Shown here in pieces: positions 18,788 to 28,999 of a stretch of 64,000 nucleotides of DNA. This stretch comes from Methylococcales bacterium. Lineage in GTDB: Bacteria; Pseudomonadota; Gammaproteobacteria; Methylococcales; Methylomonadaceae. The first letter of the stretch is position 1; every line of letters starts with the position of its first letter. A program made the translations under genes and the position numbers. The notes beneath the pieces are model-generated. The model saw only the letters and a list, made by a program, of their open reading frames with translations. It searched no databases and was not told the origin of the DNA. The stretch lies in NCBI GenBank assembly GCA_028715725.1, contig JAQURG010000014.1:1-64000 (forward strand), read 5' to 3'.

Positions 18788-19725
18788 TGTTATCTCGCTC
18801 AGCGGAACGTTTGTATTGGCTGGCTCGTTATCTGGAGCGAACTGAAAATGTTGCACGATTGGTCAGCGTCCATATGAATTTGTTAATGGACTTGCCCAGA
18901 GGCATTGAAATGGGCTGGCAGCAACTTATCCGCATCAATGCGTCGGAACAGGATTTTTACGAAAATAATAAAATAGTCAATGAACGGACTGTTATCCGTT
19001 TTCTATTGACAGATTCAAGCCACTTGGGTTCCTTGTTTTCTACATTGAGTGCGGCCAGAGAAAATATCCGCACTTCCAGGGAATTACTGCCTGATGAAGC
19101 CTGGGAACAGGTCAATGAGATGTATCTGTATACCAAAAAGAATCTGGATTCGATTATTAATAGACGCAGCCGGGTTTTGTTCCTTAGGGAGATTCTTAAA
19201 GGCTGTCAGCGTTTCACAGGCTTATTATCCGGTTACATGAGTCACAATAATCCTTACCGTTTTATCAGGTTAGGCAGAAACCTAGAACGTGCCGATATGA
19301 CCAGCCGTATCCTGGATTTGGCATCCTTATTACTCTCAGACTCGCGTAGCGATGAAATGCGCCAGTACGAGACCATTCTGTGGATGAACATTTTAAAATC
19401 GCTGAATGCTTTATTAATGTACCGGCAGCAAATGCACAGCCGAATTAATGGCGATGATGTGCTTAACTTTCTATTATTGGACAAAAATCTGCCCAGATCG
19501 GTAGGATGTTGTATTGCTGAAATATCGGACTCTATCAATAGATTGCCGAATCATGACGCATTGCCTGAGAAAGTTATTGAGCTGGAAAGATATGTACAAG
19601 CCATCGATACTCATCATACCACCCAAGTGCAATTGCGTGGAATTCTCGATGACTTGCAAAACAAGCTCGGGGAATTGCACAGACAGATTGCTGATAACTG
19701 GTTTTTGGCGATGACTGTGGAATAA
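18787..19725 (+). CDS. Alpha-E domain protein
   Basis: A 312-residue, almost wholly helical protein of the alpha-E family, partner of the ATP-grasp enzyme upstream. It begins MLSRSAERLYWLARYLERTEN, the family's signature start, and contains RFIRLGRNLERADMTSRILD in the middle. Starting on the last base of the upstream stop implies coupled translation. The biochemical role is unproven; genome context links the pair to peptide or amino-acid ligation near a transglutaminase, missing here. Confidence 0.9.
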   Translation: MLSRSAERLYWLARYLERTENVARLVSVHMNLLMDLPRGIEMGWQQLIRINASEQDFYENNKIVNERTVIRFLLTDSSHLGSLFSTLSAARENIRTSRELLPDEAWEQVNEMYLYTKKNLDSIINRRSRVLFLREILKGCQRFTGLLSGYMSHNNPYRFIRLGRNLERADMTSRILDLASLLLSDSRSDEMRQYETILWMNILKSLNALLMYRQQMHSRINGDDVLNFLLLDKNLPRSVGCCIAEISDSINRLPNHDALPEKVIELERYVQAIDTHHTTQVQLRGILDDLQNKLGELHRQIADNWFLAMTVE

Positions 19726-20251
19726 TACCAGCCCGGTGACACCTCAGCCTGGTCAATGGAATAAGCATGATGAGTGCACAATATTAGAAATTTTGGCTCT
19801 TGCTAATAATCCGGAATTTACTTTTTATCAGAGAGCAGATTGAACCATAGCTGAAGTCGATATTCTTCAGTGGATAAGGCTATAGCGATTATTCGCCGCA
19901 TAATTTTCCCCTTTTCCGGCGCTAGATTACCTTTCAAAGGCTACCGTATGATGCGTATCCACTCTATAAAACAAGCCGATCAACCAGAATACAATTATCG
20001 ACTCAAGATAAATTGATCAAATAAATGTATCGGGCTGACCTTTATATGGTTTTTCTTCTTAGTCAACTTGAAATATTCAATAAATAGCTGCATTAGCCGA
20101 TCATGAAGAACCGGCATGAAATAACTTTAGGGTTTGCGATCATCCTGAGTCTTGGCTAAATTGAGCCAAGGTTTTAGAGTATGTGCATTATCATTTAATC
20201 TAAAATGTGGCGTATTGATGTTGTCTGGTTATTGAGATTATTCCAGGCAAA
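19726..20251. other. Intergenic stretch, no supported gene
   Basis: About 525 bases between the alpha-E gene and the amt terminator. The only structure I see is an exact 7-bp hairpin, CTTGGCT (20151-20157) with AGCCAAG (20164-20170), followed by GTTTT, which may be a weak terminator. No frame with a ribosome site is evident. Confidence 0.4.
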
Positions 20252-20281
20252 AAAAACAGGCACAATAAGTGCCTGTTTTTT
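20252..20281. terminator. Bidirectional intrinsic terminator after amt
   Basis: AAAAACAGGCAC (20252-20263) pairs exactly with GTGCCTGTTTTT (20269-20280) around AATAA. The T/A tails serve both strands. It lies about 95 bases past the amt stop. Confidence 0.8.
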
Positions 20282-20376
20282 GATTAAATTGCCAGCCAGA
20301 AATTGGCTTTATAACTTTTACACTTGGGTAATCCTCACTCAGTCGCACTGTTGAGGCGCAACTGGTAACTGATCAG

Positions 20377-21825
20377 TTAAATCTGATATGCTTTTTCTCC
20401 ATGTTCAGAAATATCGAGACCTTCGCGTTCACATTCTTCAGTGACTCTAAGTCCTATCATGATATCCACGAATTTAAAGGCAATGAAGGAAATCGCGGCT
20501 GACCAGATTATGCAAATCATGACACCCCACATTTGGCTTATAAATTGAGTCGAGAGGCTATATTCGGCCACTCCATTGCTAACATAATCCCAAACCCCGG
20601 TACCGCCGAGCGCAGGGTTCGCGACTATAGCGGTACCTAAAGCGCCAATGATACCGCCGATACCATGTATGCCGAAAGCATCCAGAGAGTCATCGTAACC
20701 CAGCTTACTTTTAAGACTTGTAACTGCCCAGAAACATACAGCACCGGCGAACAATCCTAAAAAGATGGCGCCCATAGGACCGGACCAGCCACATGCAGGC
20801 GTAATTGCGACTAGCCCGGCGATAGCTCCGGAAGCGCCGCCTAGCATACTGGGCTTGCCGCGTATTAACCATTCTGCCGCTGTCCAGGCAAGCGTAGCAG
20901 AAGCACTGGCCAGTAAAGTATTGACAAAAACCAGCGCCGCCAATCCGTTAGCTTCCAGATTGGAGCCCACGTTAAAACCGAACCATCCTACCCATAACAA
21001 TGACGCGCCAATCATAGTCATCGTGACGCTATGTGGAGCAAGCGATTCCTTTTTGTAACCGATACGTTTTCCAACTATCAAGCAACCTATTAAACCGGCG
21101 ATGCCCGCATTGATATGGACCACTGTACCACCTGCAAAATCCAGGGCGCCTTTTTGAAACAAAAAGCCTGCGGTTGCTGTTGCGGTTTCAGCGGCATTGG
21201 CGTCGGTATAGGCGTCAGGACCCGCCCAAAACCAAACCATGTGCGCCATTGGAAGATAGGCAAAAGTGAACCAAAGCAACATAAAAGCCAGTATGGCTGA
21301 AAATTTAACCCGCTCAGCAAATGCACCGATGATCAAAGCCGGCGTAATGCCTGCGAAGGTAAGCTGGAATGCAACATAGATATACTCAGGAACATAAACG
21401 GCCTTGCTGAAAGTAGCGGCAAGTGAATCTGGCGTGATACCCTTGAGGAATATTTTACTTAACCCTCCGAAAAATGCATTTCCTTCTGTAAAGGCAACGC
21501 TATAACCGTATATCGCCCATAATACAGCCATCATCGAGAAAATCACGAATACTTGCATTAATACGGAAAGCATATTCTTGGCACGCACCATACCCCCATA
21601 AAATAATGCCAGGCCGGGAATAACCATCAGGATGACTAATACCGTCGCGACTATCATCCAGGCCGTATCGCCTTTATTAACTGTGGCTGGCGTTACAACT
21701 GCTGGAGCCGTTGTTGTTATTATTTCGACTGCTACTGAGGGTGCAGGATTTGTTGTTTCCGCTAAAGATAAGCCTGCAAAACTCAACAAAGCAGACAGAA
21801 TGAAAATATGTAAAAAGGCTTTCAT
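20377..21825 (-). CDS. amt: Ammonium transporter
   Basis: Inner-membrane ammonium channel. The 482 residues begin with a cleavable signal peptide (LLSFAGLSLA), a short P/V/T-rich linker, then eleven membrane helices. Typical Amt motifs are ALFYGGMVRAKN, DFAGGTVVHINAGIAGL (first pore His region), DDSLDAFGIHGIGGIIGALGT (second pore His) and a C-terminal TEECEREGLDISEHGE tail that contacts GlnK. It lies 18 bases downstream of glnK, and the sigma54 promoter at 22229 likely drives both. A role under ammonium limitation is expected. Confidence 0.96.
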   Translation of the reverse strand: MKAFLHIFILSALLSFAGLSLAETTNPAPSVAVEIITTTAPAVVTPATVNKGDTAWMIVATVLVILMVIPGLALFYGGMVRAKNMLSVLMQVFVIFSMMAVLWAIYGYSVAFTEGNAFFGGLSKIFLKGITPDSLAATFSKAVYVPEYIYVAFQLTFAGITPALIIGAFAERVKFSAILAFMLLWFTFAYLPMAHMVWFWAGPDAYTDANAAETATATAGFLFQKGALDFAGGTVVHINAGIAGLIGCLIVGKRIGYKKESLAPHSVTMTMIGASLLWVGWFGFNVGSNLEANGLAALVFVNTLLASASATLAWTAAEWLIRGKPSMLGGASGAIAGLVAITPACGWSGPMGAIFLGLFAGAVCFWAVTSLKSKLGYDDSLDAFGIHGIGGIIGALGTAIVANPALGGTGVWDYVSNGVAEYSLSTQFISQMWGVMICIIWSAAISFIAFKFVDIMIGLRVTEECEREGLDISEHGEKAYQI

Positions 21826-21843
21826 AACTTTTCCTTATGAATA

Positions 21844-22191
<348 letters not shown>

Positions 22192-22228
22192 TCAATTTAA
22201 ATTAGGTTTTGGGGGTTATTAAATTAAG

Positions 22229-22244
22229 AGCATAGATTGTGCCA
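22229..22244 (-). promoter_or_regulatory. Sigma54 promoter of glnK-amt
   Basis: On the minus strand TGGCACAATCTATGCT has GG-N10-GC and matches TGGCAC and TGCW exactly. It lies 47 bases upstream of the glnK start. Confidence 0.8.
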
Positions 22245-22420
22245 ATAACAACTTTATAATAGTCCCTGAGTCTTGACTATCCAAGATTATTTGTTTTTTG
22301 ACAGGTTGCAGACAAATTTATTGCAAGGTAGAGGGAAAAGGTTGCGCTTAAAAATAGCTGCAAACTCTCCTGATAACTCACTTAGAGTTGCAATCATTTA
22401 TTACAAGGTGTTGATCATAT

Positions 22421-22467
22421 AGCGCAATACTGGTGCAATCCCCTTCATTATGGACTTTTATGGTGCA
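22421..22467 (-). promoter_or_regulatory. Paired NtrC sites upstream of glnK-amt
   Basis: Two TGGTGCA half-sites (22431-22437 and 22461-22467, plus-strand reading) are exactly 30 bp apart. The 17-mer at 22421-22437 also matches the other half in part. They lie about 180-220 bp upstream of the sigma54 promoter, a normal enhancer distance. Confidence 0.7.
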
Positions 22468-22978
22468 GTTTAATCAGATTCATCTTTTTCGCAGCATAGA
22501 TAAGATTATGCAACGTAATCATCGGATTGAAATGAACCTTTATATCGATTGATGAGTAGTTGAACCTAAATGCTGTGGTTCTACATGTATTCTGAGCTTG
22601 ATGTTTAATAGTTTTGTAAAGGAAGAGGCAATTCGGGATGTTGCGCACAGCTGTATTCCTCTCCTATTTGCCGCGCCGAATACCGGAGCTTTCAGCGGGA
22701 CAAATCGGCAAGATAGCCGATTTGCATGCACAGGGGTTGTTCAGGGTAAGTAGTCTAAGAGTACGGCAGGGAGGCTGCACGTTAATTGAAATGCAGGAAC
22801 CCCTAAAAGCCGGAGCGAATTTGAATAGCCATTGGCTGAGCCTTTGGGCGAAACCAGGAATGGTTTTTCTTAATGACGCAGGAGAGAGCAGCAACCGGGC
22901 TGCTTTGGCTACTTTCTTTAGGCCAAGATTCGGCTGACCGCTTAATATAAATTACTGATGAAAAAATTCTATAAAAAA
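22468..22978. other. Unexplained block between the glnK enhancer and the porin terminator
   Basis: About 510 bases, visibly richer in G and C than its flanks. A 99-residue frame (22638-22937, plus) has a GGAAGAGG-like site but no recognisable content. An exact 9-bp hairpin lies at 22701-22724 (CAAATCGGC / GCCGATTTG). It may be a decayed gene, a repeat or an RNA; I cannot tell. Confidence 0.3.
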
Positions 22979-23002
22979 ATGCGCCCTCAGGCGCACTTTT
23001 TA
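22978..23002. terminator. Terminator after the porin gene
   Basis: TGCGCC (22980-22985) pairs with GGCGCA (22990-22995) over CTCA, flanked by A-run and T-run. On the minus strand it is followed by seven T residues, 16 bases or so after the porin stop. Confidence 0.8.
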
Positions 23003-23018
23003 TTCGAAAAAGTTGGGA

Positions 23019-24380
23019 TTAAAAATTAATTGTAAAATCGGTAGAGAACAGAAATTGATCCATCTTGTTATTACCAAATGGTCTATAGGATTGGTCTGTA
23101 CCGGCTACTGTCCCATCCACCCAGTCGTAACGAACATTCGGGCGAAGGTTCAACCATTTGGTAGGTTTATAATTTAACCCTACCGTGAAAGCATAATAAC
23201 TGGCAGGTTGGCAGGTCGATAAGAAGTTAGCAGCATAACTAACTGCTTCGCCACCATGGAAATTGGTTGCTGCGGCAACACGTCCTGGTGAACACACTCG
23301 AAAACCGTTTTGATCGCGGAACCATTCACCACGCATACCGACAGACAGGTCATCTTTGATGTCATAGTAAACATGGGTGTTAATTCCATACCATTCAGCG
23401 TCGGTACCTGCACCTGTAGGCGCTAATACATTATTGGCGAAGCCATGATCATGCTGCACTATCAAGTGTGTTTTATCAGTAACGTTGTGCTTCAGTACTA
23501 TGCTGTATAGAGCCCAGGCATTGCTGCTTTGCTCGGAAGTTCCGCCATAAGTGCCGCTGATATTTGCTGACGTACCCTTATCGTCACTGGTCCAGGTTGC
23601 ACCGCCAATACCTGCCCAATTGCCTAATTGTTGATCCCAGCCGCCATCCCAGCCGCCAGTAGCACTACCGGTGACAGCGCCGCCCATAACAGACCAGTTC
23701 TTATCCACCGTATAGTTACCCAACAAACCGGTATGCGTAAAGGGTTCGCCATATTGCATGGTATAGGCATGCGTATAGAAGAAGTTATCAGGAGCCGGAA
23801 CCGTTTCATAACCAATGGGCGTATAGAAGTGGCCGGCCTTAACGTTCAGTCCATTACCGACAGGGACATAAGTCTCCAGATAAGCTTGAGGCAACGCAAG
23901 CCCATAGAAGCGGTTGTTTGCAGTTCCGAGAATATCAAGATCCCAATGACTCCTGTCTTTCGGCAAGCCGGTATTGACATCAAAGGCAGGAACGCCATAA
24001 GCTTGTGTAAAAATAGCGTCGGTGCCGAACATGGCGTCAAAACGACCGCCGAAATCCCATGAATCGCCTTCAGTTGCCACTGCGCGTTGAATAAATAAAT
24101 TTAATTGATTTAATTGGAATTCGCCGGAACGATCGCCGAAAGTAACCGGGCCATTGAAATTATTATCCGGACTGGCGGCATTATAGGTTATCCCGGCGTT
24201 GCCCCAGAGACCGATAGTGACGCCATTGTCTTTTAACAGCTTGGTTTCATTAAGATCATAGTCTGTCAGCGACGCGACCATTCCTGGAGCTGCGTAGGCG
24301 CTTGTGCTGCAAAGGGTAATTGATAATAAACTGCCAGCGGCGGTGATAATTATCGGTTTTTTTTGATTTAAAAGTTTCAT
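23019..24380 (-). CDS. Outer-membrane porin, BBP2-like beta-barrel
   Basis: A 453-residue protein with a signal peptide ending near AYA/APG, an N-terminal SLTDYDLNETKLLKDNGVTIGLWGNAGITYN segment split over a loop, and alternating beta strands to a C-terminal Phe (FSTDFTINF). This fits outer-membrane beta-barrel porins of the DUF1597/BBP2 type, found in many methylotrophs. Its cargo is unknown. It lies between glnK-amt and glnA, is divergent from glnA, and has its own sigma54 promoter at 24473, so expression under nitrogen limitation and uptake of a nitrogen source are inferred. Confidence 0.85.
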   Translation of the reverse strand: MKLLNQKKPIIITAAGSLLSITLCSTSAYAAPGMVASLTDYDLNETKLLKDNGVTIGLWGNAGITYNAASPDNNFNGPVTFGDRSGEFQLNQLNLFIQRAVATEGDSWDFGGRFDAMFGTDAIFTQAYGVPAFDVNTGLPKDRSHWDLDILGTANNRFYGLALPQAYLETYVPVGNGLNVKAGHFYTPIGYETVPAPDNFFYTHAYTMQYGEPFTHTGLLGNYTVDKNWSVMGGAVTGSATGGWDGGWDQQLGNWAGIGGATWTSDDKGTSANISGTYGGTSEQSSNAWALYSIVLKHNVTDKTHLIVQHDHGFANNVLAPTGAGTDAEWYGINTHVYYDIKDDLSVGMRGEWFRDQNGFRVCSPGRVAAATNFHGGEAVSYAANFLSTCQPASYYAFTVGLNYKPTKWLNLRPNVRYDWVDGTVAGTDQSYRPFGNNKMDQFLFSTDFTINF

Positions 24381-24472
24381 TTTATAACCTTCTACATTAT
24401 TTCAGGAATGAATAATAATTGTTGCCAAAGGTAAGCAATTATCATTTTTTGCATAAAAATCGTAAAGGTATA

Positions 24473-24488
24473 AGCACTTCCTGTGCCA
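24473..24488 (-). promoter_or_regulatory. Sigma54 promoter of the porin gene
   Basis: The minus strand reads TGGCACAGGAAGTGCT: GG-N10-GC with exact TGGCAC and TGCT ends. The predicted start near 24462 gives a leader of about 80 nt. Confidence 0.75.
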
Positions 24489-24541
24489 TTGGTAAAGCAC
24501 ATTAAGAAACATAAGAGCCGCTTTTAAGTTTTTATTATGAT

Positions 24542-24589
24542 TGCACCAATATGAGTCATAAAATGACGATTATGAACCAATAGTGTGCG
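24542..24589. promoter_or_regulatory. Shared NtrC enhancer between porin and glnA
   Basis: TGCACCAATATGAGTCA (24542-24558) and TGAACCAATAGTGTGCG (24573-24589) each keep one good half-site of the NtrC consensus and are offset by 31 bp, three helical turns. They sit 54-100 bp from the porin sigma54 site and 72-120 bp from the glnA site. Confidence 0.55.
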
Positions 24590-24660
24590 CCTACCTCTGA
24601 TTGAAAGCCAACAATTTCCGCGAATGACTTATTTATACCGTATAGAAGATCAAAAATAAT

Positions 24661-24676
24661 TGGTATAATCTTTGCA
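24661..24676 (+). promoter_or_regulatory. Sigma54 promoter of glnA
   Basis: TGGTATAATCTTTGCA has GG-N10-GC and an exact TTTGCA -12 box. It predicts a start near 24687 and a 139-nt leader to glnA. Confidence 0.75.
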
Positions 24677-24825
24677 TAAAGATTCTACCACTTGCCATTT
24701 AAGCAATGCTATTAAAGTATATATAATCCTTTTTTAATGGCATATCATTTAAAAAAAATGTATCGTTATAAATGTTTTGGCAAAATTATACTGATTCATA
24801 TAACCAATCTCAGGAGACAACTTAG

Positions 24826-26235
24826 ATGTCTGTAAAAAATGTACTAAAAATGATCGAAGAAAACGACATAAAATTTGTCGATTTTCGTTTTTGTGATACC
24901 CGTGGTAAAGAGCAACATGTCACATTTCCTGCTCATACTATAGATGAAGATACCTTTGAAGAAGGTAATATGTTTGATGGGTCTTCAGTTGCCGGCTGGA
25001 AGCACATCAATGAATCAGATATGATTTTAATGCCAGATCCGACTACTGCTGTTATAGATCCATTCTTTGATGACAATACCTTGATTTTGCGTTGTGACAT
25101 CATCGAGCCAAAAAATATGCAAGGTTATGAGCGTGATCCACGTTCATTGGCCAAACGCGCAGAAGCTTATCTAAAATCCACCGGTATTGCAGATACTGCA
25201 TACTTCGGCCCTGAAAATGAATTTTTCATATTTGATGATGTTCGTTGGGGTGCTGATATGAGCGGCTCATTTTATAAGGTCGATTCAGAAGAGGCGGGCT
25301 GGAATTCGGAAAAAGTCTATCCGGATGGCAATACCGGTCATCGCCCAGGCATTAAAGGCGGTTATTTCCCTGTACCTCCTGTTGACTCATTTCAGGACAT
25401 GCGTTCTGCGATGTGTCTGACATTGGAAGAGATGGGTCAAGTTACCGAGGTTCATCATCACGAAGTTGCAACAGCAGGTCAATGCGAAATCGGCGTCAGA
25501 TTTAACACCCTGGTTAAAAAAGCGGATGAAGTATTAGGTCTGAAATATGTAATTGCCAATATTGCCCACGCATACGGCAAAACGGCGACCTTCATGCCCA
25601 AGCCTTTAGTGGGCGACAACGGAAGCGGTATGCACGTTCATCAATCACTTGCTAAAGATGGCGTCAACCTGTTCACCGGTGATTTGTACGGCGGATTATC
25701 TGAAACGGCGCTGTTTTACATTGGTGGCATTATTAAGCACGCCAAAGCGCTTAATGCGTTTACCAATGCTTCAACCAACAGTTATAAACGCCTGGTTCCA
25801 GGCTTTGAAGCACCGGTAATGCTGGCTTACTCTGCACGTAACCGCTCGGCTTCTATTCGTATTCCTTTTGTCAATAATCCCAAAGGTCGTCGCATTGAAG
25901 TGCGCTTCCCTGACTCAACAGCAAACCCTTATTTAGCCTTCGCTGCAATGTTGATGGCCGGCCTGGATGGTATTCAAAACAAAATTCATCCTGGCGATGC
26001 TATGGATAAAGATTTGTACGATTTACCTGCAGAAGAAGCTAATAACATTCCGCAGGTTTGCCATGCCTTTGATCAGGCATTAGACGCTTTAGATAACGAT
26101 CGCGAATTTTTAAAACAAGGCGGCGTTTTCACAGATGATGTGATTGACGGCTATATCAAACTGAAAATGGAAGAAGTTACCCGTATTCGCATGAGTACAC
26201 ACCCTGTCGAATATGATTTGTACTATAGCTTATAG
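24826..26235 (+). CDS. glnA: Glutamine synthetase type I
   Basis: Dodecameric enzyme that joins ammonia to glutamate with ATP. The 469-residue length is exactly that of enteric GlnA. Visible blocks: [28 protein letters not shown], the ATP-binding [26 protein letters not shown], and [11 protein letters not shown] with the adenylylation tyrosine. It should therefore be controlled by GlnE as well as by NtrC. It has an AGGAGA ribosome site. It is separated from ntrBC by a terminator and a putative sigma70 promoter. Confidence 0.98.
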   Translation: MSVKNVLKMIEENDIKFVDFRFCDTRGKEQHVTFPAHTIDEDTFEEGNMFDGSSVAGWKHINESDMILMPDPTTAVIDPFFDDNTLILRCDIIEPKNMQGYERDPRSLAKRAEAYLKSTGIADTAYFGPENEFFIFDDVRWGADMSGSFYKVDSEEAGWNSEKVYPDGNTGHRPGIKGGYFPVPPVDSFQDMRSAMCLTLEEMGQVTEVHHHEVATAGQCEIGVRFNTLVKKADEVLGLKYVIANIAHAYGKTATFMPKPLVGDNGSGMHVHQSLAKDGVNLFTGDLYGGLSETALFYIGGIIKHAKALNAFTNASTNSYKRLVPGFEAPVMLAYSARNRSASIRIPFVNNPKGRRIEVRFPDSTANPYLAFAAMLMAGLDGIQNKIHPGDAMDKDLYDLPAEEANNIPQVCHAFDQALDALDNDREFLKQGGVFTDDVIDGYIKLKMEEVTRIRMSTHPVEYDLYYSL

Positions 26236-26288
26236 TTACGGGTAGAGACGCATGCGCGTCTCTTCTTGAACGGTTTTTAAAATCTATT

Positions 26289-26317
26289 AAACGCCCCATT
26301 ATGGGGCGTTTTTGTTT
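26289..26317 (+). terminator. Intrinsic terminator of glnA
   Basis: AAACGCCCC (26289-26297) pairs exactly with GGGGCGTTT (26303-26311) over ATTAT, followed by TTGTTT. It lies 54 bases after the glnA stop. Confidence 0.9.
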
Positions 26318-26325
26318 GCAAGGGA

Positions 26326-26354
26326 TTGACTAAAGTTCCTTTTAGTATTATTTA
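26326..26354 (+). promoter_or_regulatory. Possible sigma70 promoter of ntrBC
   Basis: TTGACT (26326-26331), a 17-bp spacer and TATTTA (26349-26354) lie just past the glnA terminator and 80 bases before ntrB. They would give basal ntrBC expression. Confidence 0.45.
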
Positions 26355-26433
26355 TCGGGCTCTTATAAGAATTGGTCTATAACTTGCTTTAAGTTTTTAA
26401 TATATTCCCTTCAAGCTTGGCCTTAAAAATATC

Positions 26434-27483
26434 ATGTATAAACGCATCCTGGATCAACTTAATACCGCAGTTTTATTATTTGATCACGAATTAATACTGA
26501 CTTATGTCAATACCAAAGGAGAAATTCTGCTTGCCGACAGCGCGCACCATTTAATCGGGCAAAGCGCTTGCGATTTATTCAAATATTCTGATTCGGCGCT
26601 GCTTCTTAACTTGAAGCAGTCTTTAGCAATGGCTGAACCCCTGGTTGATCGTGCTCTTACACTCAATCGCATGAATCAGAATGTTACTGTAAATTTTAGT
26701 GCAACGCCTTTAATATCGGATGAACAGATTAGTGAAATACTGATTGAACTGCAACAGGTAGATAACCATCTGCGTATATCTAAAGAAGAACAATTATTAA
26801 CGCAGCATAATACAGCGCGATTACTCGTCAGGGGCTTGGCTCATGAAATCAAGAATCCGCTTGGGGGATTACGCGGCGCAGCTCAGTTGCTTGACCTGGA
26901 ATTAGATGATCCGGAACTCAAAGAATACACTCAGATCATTATTGCAGAATCCGATCGACTGCAAGGCTTGATGGATAAAATGCTCGGGCCCAATAAGCTG
27001 CCCAATAAAAAGGAACTTAATATTCATGAAGTATTGGAAAGAGTCAGGCATTTGGTTCAGGCCGAATCCAGTGGCAGCCTTACTATAAAAAATGATTATG
27101 ACCCCAGTATTCCCGACATTAAGGCCGATAAAGACCAGTTGATCCAGGCGATATTAAATATTGTCAGGAATGCCGTTCAGGCCATGAGCGGCAAGGGTAA
27201 TATCATCATTAAAACACGCATTCACCGCCATATGAGCATTGGAGGAAAGCGTTATAAATTAGCGGTGAAGTGTGACATTATTGACAATGGTCCGGGTATA
27301 GATGCCGACATTATGAACCAGATATTTTATCCCATGATCACCGGGCGGGCAGAAGGTACGGGCTTGGGCCTATCTATTGCACAGGCCCTGATTAACCAGC
27401 ATAACGGTTTAATCGAATGCAACAGTGAACCCGGAAATACGGTGTTTTCAATCTATATACCGATGGAGGTCGGCAATGAATAA
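26434..27483 (+). CDS. ntrB: Nitrogen regulation sensor kinase NtrB
   Basis: Soluble histidine kinase/phosphatase that phosphorylates NtrC under nitrogen limitation and is controlled by PII. Its 349 residues comprise an N-terminal PAS domain (about 1-115), the H-box LAHEIKNPLGGLRGAAQLL with H137, and an ATPase domain with QAILNIVRNAVQAM (N-box), DNGPGIDADI (G1) and GRAEGTGLGLSIAQ (G2). No membrane segment is visible. It overlaps ntrC by 8 bases (ATGAATAA), a standard coupled arrangement. Confidence 0.96.
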   Translation: MYKRILDQLNTAVLLFDHELILTYVNTKGEILLADSAHHLIGQSACDLFKYSDSALLLNLKQSLAMAEPLVDRALTLNRMNQNVTVNFSATPLISDEQISEILIELQQVDNHLRISKEEQLLTQHNTARLLVRGLAHEIKNPLGGLRGAAQLLDLELDDPELKEYTQIIIAESDRLQGLMDKMLGPNKLPNKKELNIHEVLERVRHLVQAESSGSLTIKNDYDPSIPDIKADKDQLIQAILNIVRNAVQAMSGKGNIIIKTRIHRHMSIGGKRYKLAVKCDIIDNGPGIDADIMNQIFYPMITGRAEGTGLGLSIAQALINQHNGLIECNSEPGNTVFSIYIPMEVGNE

Positions 27484-28891
27484 ACCCGAAACTGTCTGGA
27501 TTATCGATGACGATAAATCCATACGCTGGGTTGTTGAAAAAGCCCTGCAAAAAGCAGCCATCACTACTCGCAGTTTTGCCAGTGGGAAAGAATTATTGTC
27601 GGCTTTGCAAGAGGATTTGCCTGATGCCCTGATTACCGATATTCGCATGCCTGGAATGGATGGTCTGGAGCTTCTGCAAAAAATTCAACATAGCCATTCC
27701 TATCTACCCGTTATAGTGATGACTGCACACTCCGACCTGGAAAGTGCAGTTTCGGCATTTCACGGCGGAGCTTTTGAATACCTTCCCAAGCCCTTTGATA
27801 TTAAGGAAGTTGTTAATCTTGCGCAACGTGCCTGTATTCATGGTCGACAGCAGCAAGATAATGCGCATCGCGTCTCTACAGCAACTCTGGAACCCACGCC
27901 GGAAATCATCGGCGAAGCGCCTGCGATGCAGGAAGTTTTTCGAGCCATTGGCCGACTTGCGCGTTCACATATTACCGTGCTTATTAATGGTGAGTCAGGA
28001 ACCGGTAAGGAATTGGTTGCTAAAGCTTTGCATCGCCATAGTCCCAGAGCTAAAAACCCATTCATCGCCTTAAACATGGCTGCTATTCCAAAAGATTTGA
28101 TGGAATCTGAACTGTTTGGTCATGAGAAAGGCGCTTTTACCGGTGCACAAGCGCGCCGCGCGGGCCGCTTTGAACAAGCCAATGGCGGCACGCTGTTTCT
28201 TGATGAAATAGGCGATATGCCCGCAGAATTGCAAACACGCTTATTGAGGGTATTGGCCGATGGTGAATTTTACCCGGTTGGATCTCATCTTGCCGTCAAG
28301 GCGGATGTTCGCATCATTGCTGCTACGCACCAGGATCTTGAAGCTCTGGTTAATCAGGGACGCTTTCGGGAAGATTTATTTCACCGCTTAAACGTCATTC
28401 GCATCCACATTCCACCTCTGCGTGACCGCAAGCAGGATATTCCATTGCTTTTGCGCCATTTTTTGAGTCAGGCCGCTTCGGAACTGGACACAGAAACCAA
28501 AATCTTAAAGCCGGAAGCGGAAGCTTTTTTAAGCGCTCTGGAATGGCCGGGAAACGTAAGGCAATTGGAAAATAGTTGCCGCTGGTTAACCGTTATGGCA
28601 TCGGGCCGTGAAGTCCATCTGCACGATTTGCCGCCCGAGTTGCTAAATACATCTGCAGAACAAACTTCAGCCGCAACTGATTGGGAGTCTTTATTAAGAA
28701 CTTCGATCGATCAGCAGTTGCTGAAAAAAAAACTGGACGTTGCAAAACAGACTATTCCCGCTGTTGAGACTATTTTAATTAAAGCAGCCTTGAACTTTAC
28801 CCATGGCAAACGTCATGAAGCCGCTATCTTGTTGGGTTACGGCAGAAATACACTGACGCGCAAAATAAAAGAACTGGGAATAGAGGAGTAA
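27476..28891 (+). CDS. ntrC: Nitrogen regulation response regulator NtrC
   Basis: Sigma54 enhancer-binding activator, likely the factor acting on the four sigma54 promoters in this window. The 471 residues comprise a receiver domain with phosphoacceptor D55 ([12 protein letters not shown]), a AAA+ domain with Walker A GESGTGKE, the sigma54-contact loop GAFTGA and DELG-region FLDEIGDMP, and a Fis-type HTH at the end ([20 protein letters not shown]). The start at 27476 ([13 protein letters not shown]) matches the family; an upstream ATG at 27425 lies inside ntrB. Confidence 0.97.
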   Translation: MNKPETVWIIDDDKSIRWVVEKALQKAAITTRSFASGKELLSALQEDLPDALITDIRMPGMDGLELLQKIQHSHSYLPVIVMTAHSDLESAVSAFHGGAFEYLPKPFDIKEVVNLAQRACIHGRQQQDNAHRVSTATLEPTPEIIGEAPAMQEVFRAIGRLARSHITVLINGESGTGKELVAKALHRHSPRAKNPFIALNMAAIPKDLMESELFGHEKGAFTGAQARRAGRFEQANGGTLFLDEIGDMPAELQTRLLRVLADGEFYPVGSHLAVKADVRIIAATHQDLEALVNQGRFREDLFHRLNVIRIHIPPLRDRKQDIPLLLRHFLSQAASELDTETKILKPEAEAFLSALEWPGNVRQLENSCRWLTVMASGREVHLHDLPPELLNTSAEQTSAATDWESLLRTSIDQQLLKKKLDVAKQTIPAVETILIKAALNFTHGKRHEAAILLGYGRNTLTRKIKELGIEE

Positions 28892-28999
28892 CATTTTTAG
28901 CCCGAGAACTTGATATGGCGAACCATTTAAGCAATTGGGCTAAAGCTAAGATTTGAAACTCCAGCTACTGTGTTTGGCATCGGGGTTGCCTTCTGGCAT

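Noticed and set aside
22638..22937. 99-residue frame between glnK and the porin
   Set aside because: No recognisable motif; the opposite strand is equally open, which suggests composition rather than coding. Described only as part of an unexplained block.
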